A DNA stretch of 64,000 bases from an uncultured Clostridia bacterium (GTDB taxonomy: Bacteria; Bacillota; Clostridia; Christensenellales; Borkfalkiaceae): positions 62,001 to 126,000 of the forward strand of contig CAKQQY010000001.1 in the NCBI GenBank assembly GCA_934271245.1, in the 5' to 3' direction. The notes beneath the pieces were generated by a model. It did no database searches and had not been told where the DNA came from. It saw nothing but the letters and a program-made list of their open reading frames with translations. A program made the position numbers and the translations under genes. Below are positions 53,982 through 62,914 of this stretch, in pieces; positions within the stretch are counted from its first letter, which is position 1, and each line of letters opens with the position of its first letter.

Positions 53982-56900
53982 TTAACTTGCTCTTACGGTG
54001 TAATATTTAACGGTGTAATTGTCGTATTCGTCGTAGCAACTGTAAATTACCGTGTAATCGCCCTTTTCCGTCGCCACGAAACTATCGGTAACGGTCATCA
54101 TTTCCGAATTCGGTGTAAGGACCAGTATATAAACGCTAAGATTTTCGGCAGCGGTCATATCGTCGGTCACGGTATATTTCTTTATAGTTACCTTTTCGCC
54201 GACTTTAACTTTTTCTATCGTCTTTTCGTTATAACCGTCTTCCAGAATTATTTCAGGCGGAATTTCGTCGACAACCATAATATTGAACGATATCGGGTTA
54301 CGATTGCCGCACACGTCGGAATAAACGTAGTTTACGGAATATGTGCCGAATTCGGTAAGTTTTATGCTGTACGTTTTTTCGGGATCGCAACTTTCGTTTA
54401 ACACGGTGCCGTCGGTTGCAACGGCGTATCTGCCGGACGGATAAACCACCGAGAACTTAAAGTTGCTTTTATCGTAAGGCGAAAGCACGTCAAACGGAAT
54501 TCCCGCGGCGAGCGTAACCGTTTCGCCCAACTTCTTTATACCTTTCGCCGAAAGGTCGTACCACACGGTAGGTCCTACGTAATCGTAATCGGTGGAATTT
54601 ATACTCTGACCGTTAAGCGACCTTATAAATACGCCGCCTTCCCCGTTTAAATCTTTTAACGTAAACGTAAGCAACACTTTATCCGACGTAAAGTTTTCGG
54701 TAAAGACGTATAATTCTCCCGCCTGACCGCTGAACTCTTTTCTTTCTTCCGAATAAACGAGCGTTCTCGTGTCGGTAAAGCCGCCGCTTACCGTCTTTCC
54801 GTTAAACTCGATACCCGTTTTACCCTTCGCGTAAGTCAAGGTAACGGACTTCGTTCTGTCGTAATAATCGGTTAACCTTATTTCAAGCGCGTCGTATTGA
54901 CTTTTATCTTCGGGAATACTGAATTGCAGCGAAAACGCCGAAAGCGACAACACGTTTATAAACTCCAACGAGTTAGCGCCCAAAGTTTTTCTCGACGCGA
55001 ACGTTACGCCGTTAAACACGGCGTCTTTTTCGAAATCGCCGACAAAATAATTTTGTAATTTATAAATATCGCCGTATCCGACGTCGATTACCTTAACAGT
55101 CTTTTCGCAAATTTCCGTTTTTCCGCCGAACGAATATTTGAAGTTTACGCTTTCGTCGGCGTTCACCTTATATCCTTTCGGGTCGATTTTAATCCATTCG
55201 CCGCCGTCTTCGCTTGCGAATACTTCGGCTTCGTTTTCCGTTTGCTCGCCTTTATACGTCAGCGCGTATACCTTTTCAAGCGTGTAAGTCGCGTCTTTTA
55301 TGAAATAATCGGGCAACGTACTCATTCTGAAGTTTACGGCGTCGGAAGAATAAACTTCCAAATCGTAACTATACGTATATTCGTAAAACAAATCTCCGTA
55401 GGTAAAATAAACGGTATATTTTCCCGAATTCGTAAACATAACGGAAAGCGTATCGTCTATGATAATCTTTTCGCCCGTTTTGCCGTATACCGCGTACGCG
55501 CTTACGTAAACGCTGTTTACGGCGTTTATAGCGGTAAACGAATATCCCGGCAACGTCGTTTCTATTCCGGCGTAAACGGGTTCGGAAGGAGCGTTTGCGG
55601 TAAAATCGATAGTTTTTCCGTTTTCTCTCGTTACCGAAACGAACGGCAACGCAAGTTTGGTAACGTTTCCGAACACGTCGGTTGCGATATACACTATGGT
55701 GTATACGCCCGTTTTATTAGGAACGAACGCGCCATCGTACACGCCTACGCGCAACCGGCTTTCCGTTCCGTAATCGTAATACACTTCCGCCCTTACGTCG
55801 CCTTTTAAGTTGGCGTCGTACGCCTTTGCGGAAGGAATAACGAATTTCTCGCCGCGTACGATATAGCGTTTTGCCGCCCTTTCGACTTCTTCGTCTGTTT
55901 TGATTACGGGAGCAAGTTTATCCACGACGGTCGCTTCGTTTAACTGTTCGCCTTTCTTCCCCGCGATTTCGTCAATTTCAAATCTTAAAACGCTGTTTTC
56001 GTAATCGGTTCCGTAAACGGAAAGATACGTTTCGCCGGTGGTAAAACCTTTGAATACGTCGTCGAACGCTTCTTCGTTGTCAAGGTCGGCTATAAGCAGA
56101 TTTGAAACGCCGCTCATTTTATAGCCGTCGCGAATATATTCCTGAACTTTCTCTTTCGGCGGCGGATTGGTTATATACTCGGGATCGGAACTCAAAACCT
56201 TTTCTCTCGTTAAAAAGTAACCGTACTTATCGTACGTTACTTCGGCAACGAAATCGGGGTCGATCTTTACTTTATCCGATATAAGAACGTATTTTTCCGT
56301 TTCTTCGTCATAGCAATATTTGCCTTTGGTTCCGTTTCTTAAATATTCGACGTAGAAATGCGTACCCGTTTCGCCGCTCTTTACGGGACGATATTCGTTA
56401 AGAAGTTTACGGGTTTTCATATAAACCGAGTTCGTTTCGTAATCGTAGAAAAACTCGAAACCCGTGTCGTCGGCGTTATCCGCCCAGTTAACGTCGTCTC
56501 TTACCCCGTACATTCCGGTTACCGAAACGTATCTTTGCGAGCCGATATAGAAAGCCTTTCTGCTACCCGCGTCATAGGCGGCGGAAATCTTCTGGAAACC
56601 CGTTTTCGTCTGATTAGCCGCTCCCGCTCTTAAATAGGGGTCTTTTTTATCGGGTACTTTCGTATCCGACGGGTCGTAAGAAATTTCTATTTCAACGTAA
56701 TTAGAAGAATCGTAACAATCGGTTAATTTGATTATTATCGATCCCGTGTCGCACTGCCAACCGTCGCCGCCGGCGTACGCGCTCCTGTTATAAGGATACA
56801 ATCTCAAAAACGGGGTCGATTTATCGAGTTCTTTTAAGTTTACAGGTTCGTTATACCTGAATTCCGATGAATCGGTTATTTCGGCGTGAATGCCGCTTTT

Positions 56901-57362
56901 CGTTATATAACTGTTTTCTTCGCTTTCGCCCGCAATCTTTTTTACGAGATTAAGAGAATCGGTAAACCCCGCAGAAGCGGTTTCTTTGGTGGTTTCAAAC
57001 AACGAGTTTCTTACGACGAAAGATACCGAAGCGGATATTTTTTCGTCTCCGTTCGTCGCGTAATATTTAATCTCGTAATCGCCTATATCGTTTAATATGT
57101 ATTCCGCGCCCGAATACGCGCTTCCGTCGGGATAAACGACTTCGAGGCGGTCGGATTCGTAAGTGTTTTTACCGACCTCTATCGTTGCCCCGCTTAAAGA
57201 GATTCTTTCTCCGCGGATATAAACGTCTTTTATGTTTTCGTTAGGAGTCGCTTCTCCGACTACCGTTTCGGCAGGACGGAAAAAGACAAACGTAAAAAAC
57301 AATGCGGAAAAAGCAAAGACAATGCTCAACAAAAATATAAGAAGGCTTTTCCTTTTATTCAT
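53982..57362 (-). CDS. Very large secreted surface protein with Ig-like and lectin-like regions
   Basis: 1126 residues. An N-terminal membrane/signal segment (SLLIFLLSIVFAFSALFFTFVFF) leads to a beta-rich mature part with no LPXTG or C-terminal anchor. Seen in order: an Ig-like domain, a first lectin-like unit (IIIKLTDCYDSSNYVEIEISY), several bacterial Ig-like modules (KTGVYTIVYIATDVFGNV), a second lectin-like unit (LEIRLTDYYDRTKSVTLTY) and further Ig modules to the end (GDYTVIYSCYDEYDNYTV). The repeated LTDxYDxxxxVxxxxxY motif marks the two lectin-like units. It starts at ATG 57362, overlapping the permease stop (TGATG); the frame extends one codon further to a TTG. Probably a glycan capture or scaffold protein. 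Confidence 0.78.
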   Translation of the reverse strand: MNKRKSLLIFLLSIVFAFSALFFTFVFFRPAETVVGEATPNENIKDVYIRGERISLSGATIEVGKNTYESDRLEVVYPDGSAYSGAEYILNDIGDYEIKYYATNGDEKISASVSFVVRNSLFETTKETASAGFTDSLNLVKKIAGESEENSYITKSGIHAEITDSSEFRYNEPVNLKELDKSTPFLRLYPYNRSAYAGGDGWQCDTGSIIIKLTDCYDSSNYVEIEISYDPSDTKVPDKKDPYLRAGAANQTKTGFQKISAAYDAGSRKAFYIGSQRYVSVTGMYGVRDDVNWADNADDTGFEFFYDYETNSVYMKTRKLLNEYRPVKSGETGTHFYVEYLRNGTKGKYCYDEETEKYVLISDKVKIDPDFVAEVTYDKYGYFLTREKVLSSDPEYITNPPPKEKVQEYIRDGYKMSGVSNLLIADLDNEEAFDDVFKGFTTGETYLSVYGTDYENSVLRFEIDEIAGKKGEQLNEATVVDKLAPVIKTDEEVERAAKRYIVRGEKFVIPSAKAYDANLKGDVRAEVYYDYGTESRLRVGVYDGAFVPNKTGVYTIVYIATDVFGNVTKLALPFVSVTRENGKTIDFTANAPSEPVYAGIETTLPGYSFTAINAVNSVYVSAYAVYGKTGEKIIIDDTLSVMFTNSGKYTVYFTYGDLFYEYTYSYDLEVYSSDAVNFRMSTLPDYFIKDATYTLEKVYALTYKGEQTENEAEVFASEDGGEWIKIDPKGYKVNADESVNFKYSFGGKTEICEKTVKVIDVGYGDIYKLQNYFVGDFEKDAVFNGVTFASRKTLGANSLEFINVLSLSAFSLQFSIPEDKSQYDALEIRLTDYYDRTKSVTLTYAKGKTGIEFNGKTVSGGFTDTRTLVYSEERKEFSGQAGELYVFTENFTSDKVLLTFTLKDLNGEGGVFIRSLNGQSINSTDYDYVGPTVWYDLSAKGIKKLGETVTLAAGIPFDVLSPYDKSNFKFSVVYPSGRYAVATDGTVLNESCDPEKTYSIKLTEFGTYSVNYVYSDVCGNRNPISFNIMVVDEIPPEIILEDGYNEKTIEKVKVGEKVTIKKYTVTDDMTAAENLSVYILVLTPNSEMMTVTDSFVATEKGDYTVIYSCYDEYDNYTVKYYTVRAS

Positions 57363-58303
57363 CAACCTTTCAGTCCTCCCATAGACATATTTCCCATAAG
57401 TTTATCTTTCAGAATAACGTATAAAATTATTATCGGAATAGCAAGAAGCATTGCTCCCGCAACTTTAACGGGTACGATCTTAGCGTATTGCGCAAACTCG
57501 CCCGACTGAGATTCGAGAGTCAAGTGATATATACCGTATGCCAAAGTAGGATGCGTAGGCATATACATTATCGCCATCTGATAATCGTTCCAGTAAATAA
57601 CGAACTGTATGAGCATTACGGAAAAAATCATTTTTGACGCCAGCGGCAGAACGATTCTCGTAAGAACGGTGAACTGCGACGCCCCGTCGATATCCGCCGC
57701 TTCCATATACGCGTCGGGAAGCCCTTTGAAAAACGCGTAAAACACGAGAAAATACATTCCGCTGAAAGAGCATTTCTGCAATATAAAGCCTACGGTAGTA
57801 TCGTAAATACCGAGATTCCTTAATAAAGAAATTTCCGCGGCGTAAGTTCCGACAAGCGGAATAATCATGGTAACCACGACGTAACCGTACAAAAATTTCA
57901 TAAACGCAAAGTCGTATTTCGCGCAGATATACGCCACGACCGCGGGTACAACGGAAAGCATTACGCAAGCGATACCCGAATACAGAAGAGTATTCAAAAT
58001 ACAGGTCCAGATAGTTACCTTAGACTCATGCGTCACTAATTTGTCCCCGACGTAAAAAGGAACCCTCTTGGTAAAATTAAACTTACTTAAAATAAGCCCG
58101 TAGTTTGAAAGTCTTATTTCGTCCGCGCTGAGTTCAGGATCGGGAAAGCCTATAACGTTACCCTGGATATCGAAGTCGATAAACGATTTCAACGAAGTTA
58201 TAAGACCCCAGACGAGCGGAATGAAAATTGATATTACGTATAAGCAGAGAACAGCGCATATAACGCCTACAAAAATCTTATTAAAAACGCTTGAAGATTT
58301 CAT
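57362..58303 (-). CDS. Carbohydrate ABC importer permease, MalG type
   Basis: 313 residues, six membrane helices and the MalG coupling loop YMEAADIDGASQFTVLTRIVLPLASK. It forms the importer channel with the upstream MalF-type permease. A long periplasm-side loop after the first helix (RLSNYGLILSKFNFTKRVPF) is usual for oligosaccharide systems. No ATPase gene is present in the operon, so a shared MsmX/UgpC-type ATPase elsewhere is expected. Confidence 0.93.
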   Translation of the reverse strand: MKSSSVFNKIFVGVICAVLCLYVISIFIPLVWGLITSLKSFIDFDIQGNVIGFPDPELSADEIRLSNYGLILSKFNFTKRVPFYVGDKLVTHESKVTIWTCILNTLLYSGIACVMLSVVPAVVAYICAKYDFAFMKFLYGYVVVTMIIPLVGTYAAEISLLRNLGIYDTTVGFILQKCSFSGMYFLVFYAFFKGLPDAYMEAADIDGASQFTVLTRIVLPLASKMIFSVMLIQFVIYWNDYQMAIMYMPTHPTLAYGIYHLTLESQSGEFAQYAKIVPVKVAGAMLLAIPIIILYVILKDKLMGNMSMGGLKG

Positions 58304-58313
58304 ATTCCCTCCG

Positions 58314-59249
58314 TCAACTTTCGCTCGGGCCGAATTTTTCGAGCAACGCCTTTACGCCTAACGTTACGGGAGCGACTATCGCCGTAAGAATCAAACCTAA
58401 CGCAGACAATTCTCCGAAAGTCGCGTAAGACAGATTTGCCGTATAATCGGCGTGTTTTGCCGACGCGAAAAGATAATATCCGAGCGTCGCCATTTCCTGA
58501 GCCTGTTCGCCGAACAAGTTATACAAGTTCGCCTGATTCGTGCATATACCCGCTATGCCTATGACGATAAAAGACGTAAACGTCGAAAATATCATAGGAA
58601 ACGTTATATGAATGAATTCTTGTATAAGGTTTACGCCGTCGAGTTGCGCCGATTCCACGATAGAATTGTCTATGCCCGACATCGCCCCGCTATACAAAAT
58701 GGTGTTTACCCCGAAACTTATCCATATATTGAAAAATATCAGGACGGGAATACGGGTGGACTGGTTTACCAAAAGCCCGAGCGTTTCACCCGTAATCTTC
58801 ATATAAACTTCGGTAACGAGATACTTAAACAACAAAGAAAATACAAGCATCGAAACTATCTGCGGCATAAACAGAATTACTCTGAACACCTTGGATAACG
58901 GGAATTTCTTATAAACGTAAAAGGAAAATATCAACGCCAGCGGTAAACTGATAAGCATCGAAAAGATATACATCAGGAAAGAATTCCCTAAAAGGTATCC
59001 CCTGTCCGCGATAAGTTTTACCGCGTTTGCGAAATTCTCTATCCCGGCAAATTTGATTATGAAACCCATACCGTCGGGATTATATTCGTATATCTGAAAC
59101 GCCTGCAAAAACGAGTTGAAATTTACGCCTATGTAAAATATTATTTGCTGAATTACCGGCACAAGCAGTATTAAACTTGCAAAAATTATTCTCGATCTGA
59201 TTTTTCTGCTGTTGAAAAAAGTTTTTTTCTGCTTTTTATTCACTCTCAT
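58314..59249 (-). CDS. Carbohydrate ABC importer permease, MalF type
   Basis: About 311 residues, with the coupling loop IVESAQLDGVNLIQEFIHITFPMI and six predicted helices. A frame open to 59282 overlaps the preceding gene by 37 nt; the ATG at 59249 overlaps its stop as ATGA and is the natural coupled start. It pairs with the MalG-type permease next in line. Confidence 0.92.
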   Translation of the reverse strand: MRVNKKQKKTFFNSRKIRSRIIFASLILLVPVIQQIIFYIGVNFNSFLQAFQIYEYNPDGMGFIIKFAGIENFANAVKLIADRGYLLGNSFLMYIFSMLISLPLALIFSFYVYKKFPLSKVFRVILFMPQIVSMLVFSLLFKYLVTEVYMKITGETLGLLVNQSTRIPVLIFFNIWISFGVNTILYSGAMSGIDNSIVESAQLDGVNLIQEFIHITFPMIFSTFTSFIVIGIAGICTNQANLYNLFGEQAQEMATLGYYLFASAKHADYTANLSYATFGELSALGLILTAIVAPVTLGVKALLEKFGPSES

Positions 59250-61000
59250 AGAGTTTTGCTTCCCCTGTAAATCGATTTCCATTGTTCAAGAGTTTTCTGT
59301 GTGTACGGGAAGCAGTTTCTTGCGCCGTAACCCGCTCTGTGAGCGTAAAGGTCGCAGATATAGAGTTTACCGTTAATCAGATAATAGAAGTTGCTTTCCG
59401 AACTTTGATAAGGAACGAAAGATATCGGCGAAGACAGGAACGTTTCGTTGCTTGCCGAACCGTAAATAACTTTATTATCTCTTCTGAGTTGCCATATAGA
59501 CTTTTTGAATTCCTGCATTTTCGCTTCGTCTTCTTCGGTAATCCGATAATTCATCGCCGCCTTTCCGAGTCCCGTACATTCGGTGAAATGCGACATTTCT
59601 TCGTCGGAATAAATAAATTCCAAGAAGTCTTTTACCGCTTCAAGACAACCGTCCGTTTTAGAAGCGGTTCTTTTGTTAACGAAAGTGAAACTTGCGCCGG
59701 TATCGAGCAAAACGTTGGGTCTGCCTTCTTCTTCCGTAGTTACGGGAGTATCCAGAGAAGTGGGAAGCGGCATCCAGCGGAGGTCTCTGTCGGGTTCGTT
59801 CGGATATACCGTTTTGTAATCCCTGAAATTATTTACGGTGACCGACTCGTTGAACCAGTAGTCGCCTTCGATCATAAACGCAACTTTTTCTTTACCGTTT
59901 TTGCCGCTGAAAATAAAATTGCTTTGCGCGGCGGTATGCGCAGACTGGTTGGAAGAATCCTGAGAATACCAACCCTCGTCGTAAATAACCTGCATAAACG
60001 CCGAAGCGTAATATTTATTTACGTCGGAAGTAGCGTGATAACCCGTTTCTTCGGTAAGAGTAATTTTTTCGGTGGTGGGTTTATAAATCGCTTTCAGTTT
60101 TTCTCCGTCGTCTTTATAATTTATTCCTTTAAATAAAGGTTCGTCGGTATATCCCGTTACGATTTCCATTTCGCCGTCGAAAGTATACGCTCTTCTGAAC
60201 CCGTCGTAACCTGCAAGAGACGCCCATAACGATTCGGTTAAGTAGTTGGTGTATTGAGCGTTTAATCCCGATACGGTAAACGGCGTAACGCTTAAATCGT
60301 TTTTAAGTTTGGAACATAAAACAAGGAATTCCACGAGAGTGGTGGGAAGTCCGTCGTCGTAAGTGTTCGGCTTTCCGTCGTTACCCAAACTCTTTTTAGC
60401 GGTCGAATCTTTAACGAAATTTACCGAACCGTACGCGCAACTGTATTTTCTGACGTTGGTTTCTTCGGGGGCGGCTATGTAAAGGTTGTTCGCCTTGAAC
60501 AAGTCTGCGTCGTAAGTAAGTCCGGGGAACCATTCTTCGTGCGGAATAGCGTAAAATTTGCCGTCCGTGCCTTTAAGAACGTCGAGATAATCGGGGTCGA
60601 TTTTATCGAGAATGGAAGTCTTACCGTCGTCGTAGAATTTTTCGTTCATAAAATCGGTAAGGTCGTATAAGAATCCCCTTTGAGCAAGGTTACGGGGATA
60701 CCCGTCGGAAGTGGTAAAATATATATCGTAACCTGAAGTACCCATCGTTCCCGTTGACGTATTGATATTGTGTTCTATTTCGAATTTTACGCCCTGTTTT
60801 CCTTCGGCGTAAGATTTATCGCCTATTTTTTCTTGAAACCGAGCGATAGCGTTATCGAGCCATATTCTTCCGCAACCGCCGCCGTTGTTCATAATGTTGA
60901 CAACCGTGGCGTTCGATTCTTCGGTCGCTCCGCACGCCGTTACCGTCGCGCACATCGTTACCGCAAAGATAATCGCAATAAGTCTTGTTAATTTCTTCAT
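59246..61000 (-). CDS. Carbohydrate ABC importer substrate-binding lipoprotein
   Basis: 584 residues. Signal with lipobox TVTACGA (Cys23). The mature protein is of the family 1 extracellular solute-binding type, larger than the usual 420-450, as found for systems that bind long or branched oligosaccharides. Aromatic stretches (YFTTSDGYPRNLAQRGFLYDL, EEWFPGLTYDAD, YDEGWYSQDSS, EGDYWFNE) probably form the sugar cleft. AAGGAG is placed before the ATG. It gives the importer its specificity, which cannot be read from the sequence. Confidence 0.9.
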   Translation of the reverse strand: MKKLTRLIAIIFAVTMCATVTACGATEESNATVVNIMNNGGGCGRIWLDNAIARFQEKIGDKSYAEGKQGVKFEIEHNINTSTGTMGTSGYDIYFTTSDGYPRNLAQRGFLYDLTDFMNEKFYDDGKTSILDKIDPDYLDVLKGTDGKFYAIPHEEWFPGLTYDADLFKANNLYIAAPEETNVRKYSCAYGSVNFVKDSTAKKSLGNDGKPNTYDDGLPTTLVEFLVLCSKLKNDLSVTPFTVSGLNAQYTNYLTESLWASLAGYDGFRRAYTFDGEMEIVTGYTDEPLFKGINYKDDGEKLKAIYKPTTEKITLTEETGYHATSDVNKYYASAFMQVIYDEGWYSQDSSNQSAHTAAQSNFIFSGKNGKEKVAFMIEGDYWFNESVTVNNFRDYKTVYPNEPDRDLRWMPLPTSLDTPVTTEEEGRPNVLLDTGASFTFVNKRTASKTDGCLEAVKDFLEFIYSDEEMSHFTECTGLGKAAMNYRITEEDEAKMQEFKKSIWQLRRDNKVIYGSASNETFLSSPISFVPYQSSESNFYYLINGKLYICDLYAHRAGYGARNCFPYTQKTLEQWKSIYRGSKTL

Positions 61001-61035
61001 AATTTTTCTCCTTATATTTCACACATTTATTGTCG

Positions 61036-62748
61036 TTAAAATCTCAGATAATCGTATCTCGGGAACCTTTCTTCGGCGAATCTCGAATATCTCATAAAAT
61101 TCAGAGAATCTTCAAGCGCCGCCATTTCCGATATTTCGTTGATACCGTATTTCGCAAGTTTTTCGGCAAAAGCGTTCGTTTGCCGTATTCTTTCTTTTTC
61201 GTCTTCTATTCTCACTATCCGCATATAGTCGACGGAAAGTTTTTCTCTTTCTATTCTTTCGTATACTTGTTTATTTTCCGCAACCCATAACGCTTTTTCG
61301 AATAATTCGTTACACTTTTCGGCAAGTTCGTCCGTTAAATAAGGCGCGCTCGGTTTATCGTACAAAGTAAGCCTGTGACCCTTTACCGCCGCGGTTATTA
61401 TATCGATATACTCTTTTATATATTTTCCGCCTTTACCGTAAACCCGGTCGCAAAATTCGGTTACGGCGTTTTCTGCGTCGGTTTCGGTATTCCACAACGT
61501 TTTTGCCGTGAGATAAGACTTCAAATCATCGAGTGCTGCTCCGCCGCCGAGCGTGTAGTTTCCCTGTTCGAACACGCCGACGACTCCGCGTTCTTTATAA
61601 TATTTTATATTTTCCGCCATCTGATAAACGCACGGGAACGGCAACAGGTAATTATGAAAATTTACCGCGTAATCCCATACGTACAGACGTTTCGTTATCT
61701 TTCCCCATTCGCGAAGGTTTTTATCGAATTCCATAGCCGACTCGTTTCCGTTTTTTACCAGCGACGGAAACGGTTCGCTCCAGTCGCACTCTATATTGCA
61801 CAGCCTTACGATTACGTTATCGTCGGGTTTTAACGTTTTCGGCGCTTTTCTGGTAAATCTGTAAGCGAAAGTGTGCAGTAAAACGTTCGGGAAACGTTTC
61901 TTTACTTCTTTTGCAAGTTTATTGACGAAATATATATTCGTACCGGACGCGCTTTCTTCTCTGTCGTTTATCGCTTTACATTCGGGGCATTCGCAACATA
62001 CGTCCACGTCGTTCTGCGCCACCGAAAAAATTCTACATTCGGGGTTTTCTTCTATTTGCTTAAAGAGATTTTTCTTTATAATTTCGTAAACTTCGGGATT
62101 TGTAAGACAAGGTTGGTCGGGTTGTCTTTCGCCGTTTATCAGCGAAAAATATTCGGGATGAGAATTAAAATACTTATCGGGCGGCAATAACGTATTAAAG
62201 GTATGACCTATGGTATAAAACCTTTCCGAACCGCCCTTTCTTTCGGAAATGTACGCGCTGCTCGTATTCAAGCCGTTCTTCACGCAGAATTCTTCGTCAA
62301 ACGCATTTCTGAAAAACGCGTCGCGGTATTCGAATTCGGGTTTTTCGGCTATATCTAACTCGGGAACGGTAAAGTCAGTTACGGTATCTACCTTTTCCAC
62401 GTCTTTCGTGTAACATTCGAACCCGACGGTCTTTCTTAAAAAGGCGAACGCGCCGTAAAGAGTTCCCCTCGGAGTATTACCGCCGATTACCACTCCGTTT
62501 TTAACGGTTTTAATAACGTAACCTTCGTTGCCGATATCGGGTATTTCAAGCGTTTTGCCGACGTTTCTTGCGGAAAAACCGACTAAAATTTCGTTGCTGA
62601 GCGGAGATATGCTATCGTTTATAAGCGGATAACATACGCCTGTCGATTTGTAAACGTATTTCTGAATATTCGCCGCCGCATACTTTTCCGCGGCGTGCGC
62701 TTTTGCCGATACGACTATGTAATATTTCGGAATATTTTTCTCAATCAT
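61036..62748 (-). CDS. Cytosolic DUF4838-family protein, first gene of the glycan operon
   Basis: About 570 residues, no signal peptide. An N-terminal region (YYIVVSAKAHAAEKYAAANIQKYV ... GYVIKTVKNGVVIGGNTPRGTLYGAFAFL) resembles the GH67 N-terminal domain. The DUF4838 domain follows with CCECPECKAIND (C-x-C-x-x-C, as in the secreted paralogue) and LLHTFAYRFTRKAPKTL. The ATG at 62748 is 10 nt after GGGAG; a TTG at 62754 is the alternative. First gene after the AraC intergenic region, so its expression is probably the most directly controlled. Intracellular hydrolysis of imported oligosaccharides is a plausible role but unproven. Confidence 0.85.
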   Translation of the reverse strand: MIEKNIPKYYIVVSAKAHAAEKYAAANIQKYVYKSTGVCYPLINDSISPLSNEILVGFSARNVGKTLEIPDIGNEGYVIKTVKNGVVIGGNTPRGTLYGAFAFLRKTVGFECYTKDVEKVDTVTDFTVPELDIAEKPEFEYRDAFFRNAFDEEFCVKNGLNTSSAYISERKGGSERFYTIGHTFNTLLPPDKYFNSHPEYFSLINGERQPDQPCLTNPEVYEIIKKNLFKQIEENPECRIFSVAQNDVDVCCECPECKAINDREESASGTNIYFVNKLAKEVKKRFPNVLLHTFAYRFTRKAPKTLKPDDNVIVRLCNIECDWSEPFPSLVKNGNESAMEFDKNLREWGKITKRLYVWDYAVNFHNYLLPFPCVYQMAENIKYYKERGVVGVFEQGNYTLGGGAALDDLKSYLTAKTLWNTETDAENAVTEFCDRVYGKGGKYIKEYIDIITAAVKGHRLTLYDKPSAPYLTDELAEKCNELFEKALWVAENKQVYERIEREKLSVDYMRIVRIEDEKERIRQTNAFAEKLAKYGINEISEMAALEDSLNFMRYSRFAEERFPRYDYLRF

Positions 62749-62773
62749 TTGCAAAATTCTCCCTTTATCCTAT

Positions 62774-62779
62774 ATAATA
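62774..62779 (-). promoter_or_regulatory. Possible -10 box of the 22-kb glycan operon
   Basis: On minus TATTAT (62779-62774) lies about 26 nt before the ATG at 62748. No good -35 box is at the usual distance, which suits an activator-dependent promoter. Confidence 0.4.
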
Positions 62780-62825
62780 AATAACACCGCAAGACCTTTT
62801 TTACAATATATAAAACGGCTAAAAC

Positions 62826-62881
62826 CATATGCTTTTCGGCGATACTCTTTTTCCGTTATTGCATATATTTTTTCAGCGATA
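62826..62881. promoter_or_regulatory. Direct repeats, candidate AraC-type operators
   Basis: TTTTCGGCGATA (62833-62844) and TTTTCAGCGATA (62870-62881) match at 11 of 12 positions, both preceded by CATAT. They are 37 nt apart. The second lies in the spacer of the araC promoter. Same-orientation half-sites are what AraC-family proteins bind, so autorepression of araC and activation of the divergent operon are likely. Confidence 0.5.
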
Positions 62882-62887
62882 TATACT
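62859..62887 (+). promoter_or_regulatory. Promoter of the AraC-family regulator
   Basis: TTGCAT (62859-62864), 17 nt, TATACT (62882-62887). The leader to ATG 62915 carries AGGAG at 62902-62906. The second direct repeat overlaps the spacer. Confidence 0.6.
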
Positions 62888-62914
62888 TGTTTTGCAAGTT
62901 TCAGGAGATACCTT

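Noticed and set aside
62891..62914. Small open reading frame or leader peptide before araC
   Set aside because: Only the ribosome binding site and a short AT-rich leader are present; no ATG with a frame of useful length.
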